NCBI GenBank assembly: GCA_937925635.1
Contig: CALALX010000007.1
Location: 1-30,682, forward strand
Reading direction: 5' to 3'
Length of the DNA stretch: 30,682 nucleotides
Source: an uncultured Caulobacter sp.
GTDB lineage: Bacteria; Pseudomonadota; Alphaproteobacteria; Caulobacterales; Caulobacteraceae
Shown: piece by piece, positions 6,301-14,341 of the stretch
Position numbering within the stretch: position 1 is the stretch's first letter
How the letters are laid out: each line of letters opens with the position of its first letter
Program-made: the position numbers and the translations under genes
The notes under the pieces: generated by a model
The model's database searches: none
Seen by the model: only the letters and a program-made list of their open reading frames with translations
What the model was told of the DNA's origin: nothing

Positions 6301-8931
6301 CTACTCCGCCGCCGCCTTGGCCTTCTTCGGCGGAGCCTTCTTCTTCGCCGGAGCCTTCTTCTTCGCAGCCGGCGCCGTCGCGGCCTTGGCCTTGGGCGCC
6401 GCCGCCTTCTTGACCGGCTTCTTCTTTCCGCCGCCGCTGGCGACGCGGGCGGCGATCAGACCCACCGCTTCTTCCAGCGTGACGTCCAGCGGGTCCTTGC
6501 CGCGCGGAACATTGGCGTTGGTCGCGCCGTGCTTGATGTAGGGCCCGAAGCGACCGGACAGGATCTTGATCGGTTGGCCGTCCTCGGGGTGGGGGCCGAG
6601 GTCCTTGAGCGCCGCCGCCGCCGCCCGGCCGCCCTTGCCGCCGGCCCGTTTCTCGGCGAGCACGGCGACCGCGCGATTGAGCCCGACCTCGAACACCTCG
6701 TCGATGCTCTCGAGGTTGGCGTAGGTGCCGTCGTGCAGCACGAACGGGCCGTAGCGGCCGAGCCCTGCGCTGATCGGCTTGCCGTCTTCCGGGTGGGCGC
6801 CGACCGTGCGGGGCAATTCCAGCAGGCGGAGCGCCTTGTCGATGTCCATCGCCGCCGGCGGCCAGCCCTTGGGCAGGCTCGACCGCTTCGGCTTGTCGCC
6901 CTCGCGGGGCGTCTCCTCGACATAGTGGCCGAACCGGCCGTTCTTGAGCCAGACGGCCTGACCCGTGCGGGGATTGATCCCCAGCTCGCGGTCGCCGCCG
7001 TCGGCGGGCTCGCCGTTTTCGTCGTTCTGGGCGATCGGCCGGGTGTAGCGACACTCCGGATAGTTGGAGCAGCCGATGAAGGCGCCGAACTTGCCGGTCT
7101 TCAGGCTCAACCTGCCGCTGCCACAGGTCGGGCAGAGGCGCGGGTCGGACCCATCGGCCTTGGCCGGGAAGATGTGCGGGCCGAGCGCCTCGTTGAGGGC
7201 GTCCAGCACATTGGTCACGCGCAGCTCGGCGATCTCGCCGACGGCGGCGTGAAACTCCCTCCAGAACTCGCGCAGGAACGCCTTCCAGTCGAGTTTGCCG
7301 TCCGAGACGAGGTCGAGCTTCTCCTCCAGCGCGGCGGTGAAATCGTACTCCACGTAGCGCTTGAAGAATTCCTCCAGGAAGGCGGTGACCAGGCGGCCCT
7401 TGTCCTCGGGGATGAACCGCTGCTTGTCCATGCGGACATAGGCGCGGTCGCGCAGCACCGTCAGGATCGAGGCGTAGGTCGAGGGTCGGCCGATGCCGAG
7501 CTCCTCCATCTTCTTGACCAGGCTGGCTTCGGAGTAGCGCGGCGGCGGCTCGGTGAAGTGCTGGTCGGACCGGGCGCGAAGGACCCGCGCTTCCGCGCCC
7601 TCGTTGATGGCCGGCAGACGGGCGCCGTCCTCGCCGTCGTCGCCGTCGTCGCGGCCTTCCTCGTAGACGGCCAGGTAGCCCGGGAACTGCACGACCTGGC
7701 CGGTGGCGCGCATGCCGGTCTGGCCGTCAGCGCTCTCCAGCTCGACGGTCGTGCGCTCGATGCGCGCCGCCTCCATCTGGGAGGCGATCATCCGCTTCCA
7801 GATCAGCTCATAGAGCCGGCCCAGATCGCTCTCCAGCCGAAGCTTGCCCGGATTGCGATCCAGCGAGGTCGGGCGGATCGCTTCGTGCGCCTCCTGGGCG
7901 TTCTTGGCCTTGGTCTTGTAGAGGCGCGCCGTCTCGGGAACGTAGTCCATGCCGTACAGGCCGCCGATCACCCGGCGCGCCTCGTCCAGCGCCTCGGGCG
8001 TGGTGGAGACGCCGTCGGTCCGCATGTAGGTGATCAGGCCGACGGTCTCGCCGCCGATGTCGATGCCCTCATACAGCTTCTGGGCCGCCTGCATGGTGCG
8101 CTGGGCCGAGAAGCCGAGCTTTCGCGCCGCTTCCTGTTGCAGGGTCGAGGTGGTGAAGGGCGGCGGCGGCGTCCGCTTCGCCGGCTTCTTCTCGACCGAA
8201 GCGACCCTGAACGTCGCGGCCTGCACCGCCGTCTGGGCCGCATGGGCCGCGGTCTCGTCGCCGAGATCGAACTTGGCGAGCCGCTTGCCCTGGTGTTTGA
8301 CCAGTCGGGCCAGGAATGGATCGGAGCCGGCGGTCACGTCGGCCTCGACGGTCCAGTATTCCTGGGTCCGGAAACGCTCGATCTCCAGTTCGCGGTCGAC
8401 GATCAGACGCAGCGCCACCGACTGCACGCGGCCGGCCGAACGGCTGCCCGGCAACTTGCGCCACAGCACGGGCGAGAGAGTGAAGCCGACCAGGTAATCC
8501 AGCGCGCGGCGGGCCAGGTAGGCCTCGACCAGCTCCATGTCGATGTCGCGCGGGTTGGCGATCGCGTCGAGCACCGAGCTCCTGGTGATGGCGTTGAAGG
8601 TGGCGCGTTTGACGCTGACGTCCTTGAGCGCCTTCTTCTTCTGCAGGACTTCCAGCAGGTGCCAGCTGATCGCCTCGCCCTCGCGATCCGGGTCGGTGGC
8701 GAGAAACAGGGTGTCGGCGTTCTTCACGGCGTCGACGATGTCGCTGATGCGTTTGGCCGACTTGGCGTCGACCTCCCAGCTCATCGAGAAGTCGTCGTCC
8801 GGATTCACCGAGCCATCCTTCGACGGCAGGTCGCGGACGTGCCCATAGGAGGCGAGAACCTTGTAGTCCGAGCCCAGGTACTTGTTGATGGTCTTGGCTT
8901 TGGCCGGGCTCTCGACGACGACGACGTGCAT
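6301..8931 (-). CDS. topA: DNA topoisomerase I (type IA)
   Basis: The 876-residue enzyme relaxes negative supercoils through a transient 5'-phosphotyrosine link. The TOPRIM domain opens the protein (VVVVESPAKAKTINKYLG, with FLATDPDREGEAISWH at 76-90). The active-site tyrosine is Tyr302 in GLITYMRTDG. The C-terminal part has one four-cysteine zinc ribbon (CPTCGSG...GCSNYPEC) and then three topoisomerase C-terminal repeats (GRFGHYVEE, GRYGPFVLHDG, GRFGPYIKHG). The last 50 or so residues are a Lys/Ala/Pro low-complexity tail, probably for DNA binding. The start is the ATG at 8931, directly before the conserved N-terminus. dprA lies upstream on the same strand, a common arrangement. Confidence 0.97.
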   Translation of the reverse strand: MHVVVVESPAKAKTINKYLGSDYKVLASYGHVRDLPSKDGSVNPDDDFSMSWEVDAKSAKRISDIVDAVKNADTLFLATDPDREGEAISWHLLEVLQKKKALKDVSVKRATFNAITRSSVLDAIANPRDIDMELVEAYLARRALDYLVGFTLSPVLWRKLPGSRSAGRVQSVALRLIVDRELEIERFRTQEYWTVEADVTAGSDPFLARLVKHQGKRLAKFDLGDETAAHAAQTAVQAATFRVASVEKKPAKRTPPPPFTTSTLQQEAARKLGFSAQRTMQAAQKLYEGIDIGGETVGLITYMRTDGVSTTPEALDEARRVIGGLYGMDYVPETARLYKTKAKNAQEAHEAIRPTSLDRNPGKLRLESDLGRLYELIWKRMIASQMEAARIERTTVELESADGQTGMRATGQVVQFPGYLAVYEEGRDDGDDGEDGARLPAINEGAEARVLRARSDQHFTEPPPRYSEASLVKKMEELGIGRPSTYASILTVLRDRAYVRMDKQRFIPEDKGRLVTAFLEEFFKRYVEYDFTAALEEKLDLVSDGKLDWKAFLREFWREFHAAVGEIAELRVTNVLDALNEALGPHIFPAKADGSDPRLCPTCGSGRLSLKTGKFGAFIGCSNYPECRYTRPIAQNDENGEPADGGDRELGINPRTGQAVWLKNGRFGHYVEETPREGDKPKRSSLPKGWPPAAMDIDKALRLLELPRTVGAHPEDGKPISAGLGRYGPFVLHDGTYANLESIDEVFEVGLNRAVAVLAEKRAGGKGGRAAAAALKDLGPHPEDGQPIKILSGRFGPYIKHGATNANVPRGKDPLDVTLEEAVGLIAARVASGGGKKKPVKKAAAPKAKAATAPAAKKKAPAKKKAPPKKAKAAAE

Positions 8932-9299
8932 GCGCTCTCGGGGAATTTCTACGGAGTCGGCGGGCGGTATCGCCTGCCGAGCGAGCGCGGAAAGTGGGGG
9001 CGGGGCAGGGGTGATGTCAACGGAGCGGCTGCGCCGAAGCGATTTTCACGCGACGGCGCCAGGCTGAAGAGCGCCCGGAAGACAGATTGTGGGGAGGGTG
9101 TCGGCCGACCGGCGCCCGATGCGGGGGGCTGGGGGGGGCTGTTCAGGATCCGGACCGGATGCGATCGACCGACCGTCAGACTATCGAGGCCCGATATGGC
9201 CGCCCCAAGCCGGGATTGTGACCATTCGGCGCCGAGAGCGACCGTGGTTTGCGGAACACAGGGGTTAACGGAATCGCGTCCCGAACCTTGTGGCGCGTT
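8932..9299. other. Non-coding region upstream of topA
   Basis: No convincing gene is visible between the topA start and the candidate RNA at 9300. The stretch is GC-rich with G-runs at about 9121-9140. It should contain the topA promoter on the minus strand, but I cannot identify a convincing -35/-10 pair. Confidence 0.5.
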
Positions 9300-9451
9300 G
9301 CATGCCGATAGCGCGGCGCGGATACTCCCGCTTGAGGACGGTCCTGATCAGGGCCGTCAGGGCGTGGGGCCCCGCGGCGTCTCCAGGATCAGTGCGATCC
9401 TGCGCGGTTCAGACGAGACGGCGAAGGCGGTCCCCCAGGGGCCGCCTTTTT
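9300..9451 (+). ncRNA. Candidate structured small RNA ending at an intrinsic terminator
   Basis: Three stem-loops follow one another on the plus strand. The first has 9-bp arms with a GATC loop (GACGGTCCT/AGGGCCGTC, 9337-9358). The second has perfect 6-bp arms (AGGATC/GATCCT, 9385-9401). The third is a strong GC hairpin followed by TTTTT (9424-9451). The terminator points to a plus-strand transcript although both flanking genes are on the minus strand. The 5' end is unknown, and 9300 is an arbitrary limit. It does not match what I know of SRP RNA or tmRNA; I could not confirm or exclude 6S RNA. Confidence 0.35.
9424..9451 (+). terminator. Rho-independent terminator, plus strand
   Basis: GGCGGTCCC (9426-9434) pairs with GGGGCCGCC (9438-9446) through one T-G wobble and a 3-nt loop, followed by five T (9447-9451). 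The T-run is on the plus strand, so it does not suit dprA, which ends at 9457 on the other strand. Confidence 0.75.
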
Positions 9452-9456
9452 GCTGT

Positions 9457-10545
9457 TCAGCCGCCGCTGACCTTGCCGTCCGCGCCAAAGACCGCGCGCC
9501 CGGCCAGCGACAGTTCCACCAAGGCGGCGAACACGGCCGGAGCCGGTGCGGCGGCGGCCCGCACAAGGTCGTCGGGCGACACCGGCGTCGGCGAGAGCAG
9601 GCCGGCCAGACGGTCCTGCAGCGCCGAGTCGAATCCGGCGTCGGGAGGAACCCGCCAGGCGCGGCGATCCGGCTCGCGCACGCCGCCCAGCCCTTCCAGC
9701 ACGCGCAGCACGTCCTCGGCGCCCTCGCAGACCGCGGCGCCCTGCCGGAGCAGGTCGTTGGTCCCGCGGGCGCGGGGGTCTAGCGGCGATCCAGGCACGG
9801 CGAGCACCTCGCGCCCCTGTTCGGCGGCCAGTCGGGCGGTGATCAGCGAGCCGGACTTCAGCTCGGCCTCGACGACGACCACCGCGCGCGCGAGGCCGCT
9901 GATCAGCCGGTTGCGACGGGGGAAATCCCGGGCCTGGGCGCTGTGCCTCGGCGGGCTTTCCGAGACGATGGCGCCGCGCTCGGCGATGCGGGCGTGCAGG
10001 TCGGCGTGCTCCGGCGGATAGACGTCGCCGACGCCGCCGCCGAGAACGGCCACGGTGCCTGTCGCCAGCGCGCCCTCGTGCGCGGCGCCGTCGATGCCCC
10101 GGGCGAGGCCGGAGACCACCACCTGTCCCGCCTTGCCGAGATCGACCGCCAGCGTTCGCGCGAACCGCTGACCGGCGGCCGAGGCGACGCGCGCGCCGAC
10201 CACGGCGACCGCCGGTCGGGACAGAACGACCGTGTCGCCCAGCACCCAGATCAGCGGCGGCGGCGGGTCGAGGGCGGCCAGCAGGGGCGGGAAGGCCGGG
10301 TCGGAGGACAGCAGCAGCCGCGCGCCCAGGCGCTCGCCCTCTTCGAGCTCGCGCGCCACGTCGTCGGCCGATGGCGGGCGTGGGATCGATCCGCGCTGGA
10401 CGAGACGGGGCAGGGCGCCGAGCGCCGCCTGCGCCGAGCCGAAGCGGGTCAGCAGGTGATCGAAGGCCACCGGTCCGACGTTGGGCGTCCTGGCCAGCCT
10501 CAGCCAGGCGAGACGCGTCTCGTCGGTCGGCGGCGCGGGCGTCAC
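9457..10545 (-). CDS. dprA: DNA-processing protein DprA (Smf)
   Basis: The 362-residue product binds incoming single-stranded DNA and loads RecA during natural transformation. The Rossmann-like core is intact: VAVVGAR, VSGLARGIDGAAHEGAL, TVAVLGGGVGDVYPPEH, FPRRNRLISGLA, VVVEAELKSGSLITA and the closing VPGSPLDPRARGTNDLL. A C-terminal winged-helix domain of about 60 residues follows. An N-terminal helical region (TRLAWLRLARTPNVGPVAF) resembles the usual SAM-like domain. The start is the GTG at 10545, which overlaps the plsY stop as GTGA and gives the right N-terminus; longer reading into plsY is not protein-like. Translational coupling to plsY is likely. Confidence 0.93.
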   Translation of the reverse strand: MTPAPPTDETRLAWLRLARTPNVGPVAFDHLLTRFGSAQAALGALPRLVQRGSIPRPPSADDVARELEEGERLGARLLLSSDPAFPPLLAALDPPPPLIWVLGDTVVLSRPAVAVVGARVASAAGQRFARTLAVDLGKAGQVVVSGLARGIDGAAHEGALATGTVAVLGGGVGDVYPPEHADLHARIAERGAIVSESPPRHSAQARDFPRRNRLISGLARAVVVVEAELKSGSLITARLAAEQGREVLAVPGSPLDPRARGTNDLLRQGAAVCEGAEDVLRVLEGLGGVREPDRRAWRVPPDAGFDSALQDRLAGLLSPTPVSPDDLVRAAAAPAPAVFAALVELSLAGRAVFGADGKVSGG

Positions 10546-11189
10546 GTCGTCTCGGGCGGCGGGGCGGCGGCCTTCTTCGCCCCGATCCTCGGCTCCTCGC
10601 CCTTCAGCAGGCGGCCGATGTTCTGGTGATGCCGGATGTAGATCAGGACGGCCATGGCGGCCGCCAGCAGCACCATCGGGTAGGGCTGATCGGTGGCGAA
10701 GACGAACAGCGGCGCCAGGGCGGCGGCGGTCAGGGCGGCCAGCGAGGAGATGCGGAACAGGGCCGCCATGGCCAGCCAGGTGACGGCGGCCAGCAGGCCG
10801 ACCGGCCACATGGCGGCGAACAGCACGCCGTAGAAGGTGGCCACGCCCTTGCCGCCATTGAACTTCAGCCAGACGGGAAACAGGTGGCCGACGAAGGCCG
10901 CGCCGCCGGCCAGCGCGACGGCGGCGGCGTTGTCATGGGTCAGCCAGCGAGCCAGCAGCACCGCGACCACGCCCTTGCCGGCGTCGCCGAGCAGGGTGAT
11001 GGCGGCGAGGTCCTTGCGCCCCGAGCGCAGGACGTTGGTCGCACCGATGTTGCCCGAGCCGATCTTGCGGATGTCGCCCGCGCCGCCAAGGCGGGTGGCG
11101 ATCATGCCGAACGGGATCGAACCGAGGAGGTACCCCCCCACGACGATGATCCCGAGCGTGAGCCAGACGGTTTGCGCCAGATCTTCCAT
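10542..11189 (-). CDS. plsY: Glycerol-3-phosphate acyltransferase PlsY
   Basis: The 215-residue inner-membrane enzyme moves an acyl group from acyl-phosphate to glycerol-3-phosphate, the first step of phosphatidic acid synthesis. Family motifs are clear: GYLLGSIPFGMIATRL, GSGNIGATNVLRSG and GHLFPVWLKFNGGKGVAT, spread over about five hydrophobic helices. The start is the ATG at 11189, preceded by a purine-rich GGGGGCAGGA; a TTG at 11201 is less likely. A short charged tail after the last helix ends in PPETT. It overlaps dprA by 4 nt and lies 72 nt after the small membrane protein gene. Confidence 0.95.
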   Translation of the reverse strand: MEDLAQTVWLTLGIIVVGGYLLGSIPFGMIATRLGGAGDIRKIGSGNIGATNVLRSGRKDLAAITLLGDAGKGVVAVLLARWLTHDNAAAVALAGGAAFVGHLFPVWLKFNGGKGVATFYGVLFAAMWPVGLLAAVTWLAMAALFRISSLAALTAAALAPLFVFATDQPYPMVLLAAAMAVLIYIRHHQNIGRLLKGEEPRIGAKKAAAPPPETT

Positions 11190-11261
11190 TCCTGCCCCCA
11201 ATACCCGCTAAAGTTGTTCTTGGGTAGTGCGATCAACGCCGGATGGCGCGACCGAATCCGA

Positions 11262-11690
11262 TCATCGCGCCCGCGTGAAGTGCGCGCAAATCACGGCCGT
11301 TCCGGCGCCGACGAAGATCCAGAACTCAGGCGAGGTGCGCAGGATCATCGGAATGGCCAGCGTGGCGAGCGCCCCGACCGCGCCGGTCAGGGCGTAGTAG
11401 CGTCTCATCGGCGTTCCGCGCCGCTGCATCTGGGCCGCGACGAGGCCGGTCAGGACGCCCGGCAGGCCGGCGACGGGGATGGCGAACACCGCCGACATGA
11501 TGGCCAGGGCGAAGAGCCCCTCGGCGAGCGGGCCGATCGCCTGGCCGCGCAAGAGGCCCATCACCGCCATCACGAACAGGGACATCGCCAGGCCGATGTA
11601 GGGCCCGGCCAGGGCGAAGACCGCGACGGTGCGCCACATGCGACGCCGCTCGGTCTTCACCGCCTCGTCCGAAGCGTCGGGTTGGGTCAT
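11262..11690 (-). CDS. Small four-helix membrane protein of unknown function
   Basis: This encodes 142 residues: a charged N-terminus of about 20 residues, then four predicted membrane helices (around VFALAGPYIGLAMSLFVMAV, GLFALAIMSAVFAIPVAGLP, YYALTGAVGALATLAIPMIL and FWIFVGAGTAVICAHF). No catalytic motif is visible and I do not recognise the family. Its start codon directly abuts the pyrC' stop (no gap), so it is almost certainly co-transcribed with pyrB-pyrC'. No link to pyrimidine synthesis can be shown from sequence. The minus-strand frame is open throughout and protein-like. Confidence 0.75.
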   Translation of the reverse strand: MTQPDASDEAVKTERRRMWRTVAVFALAGPYIGLAMSLFVMAVMGLLRGQAIGPLAEGLFALAIMSAVFAIPVAGLPGVLTGLVAAQMQRRGTPMRRYYALTGAVGALATLAIPMILRTSPEFWIFVGAGTAVICAHFTRAR

Positions 11691-12989
11691 CTACTCCGCC
11701 CGGTGGACGATCTTGCCGCCGGTCACCGTCATCAGCACCTGGCCCTGCAGGCGACGACCGTCGAACGGGGAGTTCTTGGACTTGGAGACCAGCCGGTCCG
11801 CGTCAATGAGCACGGGGGCGGCAAGGTCGCACAGCACCAGGTCGGCAGGCGCGCCCGAGGCGATGCGTCCGCTGGGCAGGCCGAGGAACTGAGCCGGGGC
11901 GAGGGTCACGGTGCGGATCAGGTCGATCAGCGGCAGACGGCCGTCGTGGTGCAGCGCCAGCAGGGCCGGCAGCAGGGTCTCCAGGCCCACGCCGCCGGGC
12001 GTCGCCTCGTCGAACGGCAGCCGCTTGTCCTCGGCGGGGGCGGGGGCGTGCGCGCTGACCACGATGTCGACCAGCCCGCTGGCCAGCGCCTCGATCAGCG
12101 CCTGCCGGTCATCCTCGGCGCGCAGGGGCGGATCGACCTTGGCGAAGGTGCGGTAGTCGCCGATGTCGAGCTCGTTGAAGCTGAGGTGATTGATCGAGGC
12201 GGTGGCGACGGCGTTGACGCCCCGGCCCTTGGCGCGGTCGAGCGCTTCCAGCGCGGCGGCGCAGGTGATCTGGTCGACCAACAGCCGACCGCCGGTCAGC
12301 TCGGCCAGCGCCAGGTCACGCTCCAGGCCGATGCGCTCCGACGCCGCCGGGGCCGAGGGCAGGCCCATCCGCGAGGCGAACTCGCCCTCGGTCGCGGTCG
12401 CCCCCTTGCTGAGCCAGGGATCCTGCGGTCGGTGGGCCAGCGCCACGCCGAAGGCGGCGGCGTAGCTGAGGATGCGGCGCATGATCTTCGAATCGACGAT
12501 CGGCCGGTCGACGTCGGTGATGTAGCGCGCGCCGGCTTCGAGCATCAGCCCGACCTCGGCCATCTGCTCGCCGCCCAGACCCTTGGTCGCCGCGCCGGCG
12601 GCGAGGATATGGGCGCTCTCGATGTCCTGGGCTCGACGCAGGATGAAATCGACCACCGACGGATCGTCGACACAGGGGTCGGTGTCCGGTTGCACCACGA
12701 TCGAGGTTACGCCGCCCGCCGCCGCCGCCTGAGCGGCCGAGCGCAAGGTTTCCTTGGTCTCGGCGCCGGGCTCGCCAGTCTTGACCCGCAGGTCGATCAG
12801 CCCGGGCGCCAGCATGCCGCCGTTGCAGTCGATCACGCGGATGTCGTCGGACAGGGCCTCGAAGGCCTTGCCCCGGGAGACGTCCGCGATGACGCCGTCG
12901 GAGACGACGACCGCGCCCTCGCCGTCGAACCTCGATTCGGGGTCGACCAGCCGGGCGTTGATGAAGGCGATCGGTCGGCCGCGGCTCAT
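11691..12989 (-). CDS. Dihydroorotase-like protein, catalytically degenerate (PyrC')
   Basis: The 432-residue product belongs to the amidohydrolase/dihydroorotase family but has lost key residues. Where active enzymes have the metal-binding HxH in PGxIDxHxHxREPG, this has PGLIDLRVKTGEPG (Arg68 and Lys70). The catalytic TDHAPH is VSAHAP, so the Asp is Ala313. The HxxH-type histidine strand reads LLVDQIT. One metal-site His (AHRPQD, 186) and an Asp (ITDVD) remain. It overlaps pyrB by 4 nt (ATGA). This matches the inactive PyrC' of Pseudomonas-type pyrBC' operons, which supports assembly of aspartate transcarbamoylase. A true dihydroorotase gene would then lie elsewhere in the genome. Confidence 0.88.
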   Translation of the reverse strand: MSRGRPIAFINARLVDPESRFDGEGAVVVSDGVIADVSRGKAFEALSDDIRVIDCNGGMLAPGLIDLRVKTGEPGAETKETLRSAAQAAAAGGVTSIVVQPDTDPCVDDPSVVDFILRRAQDIESAHILAAGAATKGLGGEQMAEVGLMLEAGARYITDVDRPIVDSKIMRRILSYAAAFGVALAHRPQDPWLSKGATATEGEFASRMGLPSAPAASERIGLERDLALAELTGGRLLVDQITCAAALEALDRAKGRGVNAVATASINHLSFNELDIGDYRTFAKVDPPLRAEDDRQALIEALASGLVDIVVSAHAPAPAEDKRLPFDEATPGGVGLETLLPALLALHHDGRLPLIDLIRTVTLAPAQFLGLPSGRIASGAPADLVLCDLAAPVLIDADRLVSKSKNSPFDGRRLQGQVLMTVTGGKIVHRAE

Positions 12990-13966
12990 CGGTCGTTGTC
13001 CAGGCGCGCGGAGAGGGCGGCCAGCACGGCCATGCGGGCGGCGACGCCCATCTCGACCTGGTCCTGGATGAGACTGATCGCCGGGTCGTCCGCCACGTCG
13101 GAGTCGATTTCGACGCCGCGGTTCATCGGACCGGGATGCATGACCCGCACGCGATCCGAAGCGCTCTCCAGCTTCTCGCGGTCCAGGCCCCAGTAGCGGA
13201 AGTACTCGCGGGTCGAGGGGACCAGCGCCCCCTGCATCCGCTCCAGCTGCAGGCGCAGCATCATGACCACGTCGGCCCCGGCGATGCCGCGCTTCAGATC
13301 GTGGAACACCTTGGCCCCCCAGCGATCGGCCCCCGATGGCATCAAGGTCGGCGGGCCGACCAGCCGGACCTCGGCGCCCAGGACATTGAGCAGGTTCACG
13401 TTCGAGCGGGCCACGCGGCTGTGCATCACATCGCCGCAGATGGCGACGGTCAGCCCGGCCAGGCTTCCGAACGCGCGGCGCATGGACAGCGCGTCAAGCA
13501 GGGCCTGGGTCGGATGCTCGTGCTGGCCGTCGCCGGCGTTGATCACGCTGCAGCCGACCTTTTGCGACAGCAGGGCGGCGGCGCCGGACGAGGCGTGGCG
13601 CACGACCAGCAGATCCGGCCGCATGGCGTTCAGCGTCACCGCCGTGTCGATCAACGTCTCGCCCTTGGCGACCGAGGACGTCTTCACGCTCATGTTCATC
13701 GTGTCGGCGCCCAGCCGCTTGCCGGCCAGCTCGAAGCTGGCCTGGGTGCGGGTGGAGTTCTCGAAGAACATGTTCACCAGGGTGCGGCCCTTGAGCAGGT
13801 CCAGCTTCTTGGTCGTCTGGCGATTGAGGTCGACGAAGGTGTCCGCCAGGTCGAGGAGGGCGTTCGCCTCGACGACGTTCAGGTCCAGTGCGGAAAGGAA
13901 ATGACGGCGCGGAAATGGGAAGGTCCGTGCGCGGACCTCGTCGATACCCGGAGCCAATGTCGTCAT
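12986..13966 (-). CDS. pyrB: Aspartate carbamoyltransferase catalytic subunit
   Basis: The 326-residue enzyme condenses carbamoyl phosphate with aspartate, the committed step of pyrimidine synthesis. Carbamoyl-phosphate binding is shown by FFENSTRTQASFELAGKRLG, the active-site lid by SVKTSSVAKGETL, and the substrate sites by GDGQHEHPTQALLDAL, VRLVGPPTLMP and MHPGPMNRGVEI. The ATG at 13966 gives the usual start, with a 25-residue N-terminal lead before RHFLSALDL; a longer reading from 14056 adds non-conserved residues. It heads the co-directional run pyrB-pyrC'-membrane protein-plsY-dprA. The adjoining degenerate dihydroorotase suggests a PyrB-PyrC' complex. Confidence 0.96.
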   Translation of the reverse strand: MTTLAPGIDEVRARTFPFPRRHFLSALDLNVVEANALLDLADTFVDLNRQTTKKLDLLKGRTLVNMFFENSTRTQASFELAGKRLGADTMNMSVKTSSVAKGETLIDTAVTLNAMRPDLLVVRHASSGAAALLSQKVGCSVINAGDGQHEHPTQALLDALSMRRAFGSLAGLTVAICGDVMHSRVARSNVNLLNVLGAEVRLVGPPTLMPSGADRWGAKVFHDLKRGIAGADVVMMLRLQLERMQGALVPSTREYFRYWGLDREKLESASDRVRVMHPGPMNRGVEIDSDVADDPAISLIQDQVEMGVAARMAVLAALSARLDNDR

Positions 13967-14070
13967 GAGCCGCCGTTCTAGGGGACCGCGGAGATTCCGC
14001 CAACAACTCTTGTCCCCGGACTGGCGGAGACGGTCATGCAACACGGCTCTTCCCATCGCGTCCGGCTTTT

Positions 14071-14078
14071 GCTAACCC
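14071..14078 (+). promoter_or_regulatory. Possible -10 element for the tRNA-Leu gene
   Basis: GCTAACCC resembles the Caulobacter housekeeping -10 (GCTANAWC) and ends 16 nt before the mature tRNA. No convincing TTGAC-like -35 was found at the right distance, so support is weak. Confidence 0.3.
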
Positions 14079-14094
14079 CCGCGCCTCACCACGG

Positions 14095-14181
14095 GCGGTC
14101 GTGGCGGAATTGGTAGACGCGCAGCGTTGAGGTCGCTGTTCCCTAACCGGAGTGGAAGTTCGAGTCTTCTCGACCGCACCA
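14095..14181 (+). tRNA. tRNA-Leu (anticodon GAG)
   Basis: The 87-nt gene folds as a class II tRNA. The acceptor stem GCGGTCG (14095-14101) pairs with CGACCGC (14171-14177), followed by discriminator A and an encoded CCA. The D-arm has GGTAGACGC. The anticodon stem AGCG/CGCT encloses the loop TTGAGGT, giving anticodon GAG at 14129-14131. A long variable arm and the T-loop GTTCGAGTC follow. The long variable arm and anticodon identify leucine. Confidence 0.96.
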
Positions 14182-14296
14182 TCCTGCTTCGCTCCTTCGG
14201 AGCTTCGCAGGACAAGTCCTGGGTGAAGACGCTCTGCGACAAGGGGTGACGTTGGGCTGGCCCTGCGTAGCCTTGGCGAAGCAGGGGGAATCAGGC

Positions 14297-14314
14297 GCCT
14301 AGAACACTCTAGGC
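14297..14314. promoter_or_regulatory. Perfect palindrome in the mgtE upstream region
   Basis: GCCTAGA and TCTAGGC are perfect 7-bp arms around ACAC, ending 27 nt before the mgtE start codon. The element could be an operator or a small leader hairpin. No known magnesium riboswitch structure was recognised. Confidence 0.35.
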
Positions 14315-14341
14315 TCCACAACTCGAGCAGGAGGCCCCGAC

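Noticed and set aside
4238..6541. Long open plus-strand frame antisense to parE
   Set aside because: It lies opposite an unmistakable ParE and its translation is low-complexity, Gly/Ala/Asp/Val-rich with no motif; a by-product of high third-position GC.
6208..9783. Very long plus-strand frame antisense to topA (about 1190 codons)
   Set aside because: It is the mirror of topA and continues through the intergenic gap with Arg/Gly/Asp-rich sequence; no domain or start support.
10371..13196. Long plus-strand frame across plsY, the membrane protein and pyrC'
   Set aside because: It crosses three minus-strand genes with clear motifs; its own translation is His/Gln/Arg-rich and unlike any protein family.
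14182..14296. Small hairpins after the tRNA-Leu gene as a terminator or integration site
   Set aside because: GCTCC/GGAGC and GGAC/GTCC arms are short, no T-run follows, and there is no duplicated tRNA end or integrase nearby.
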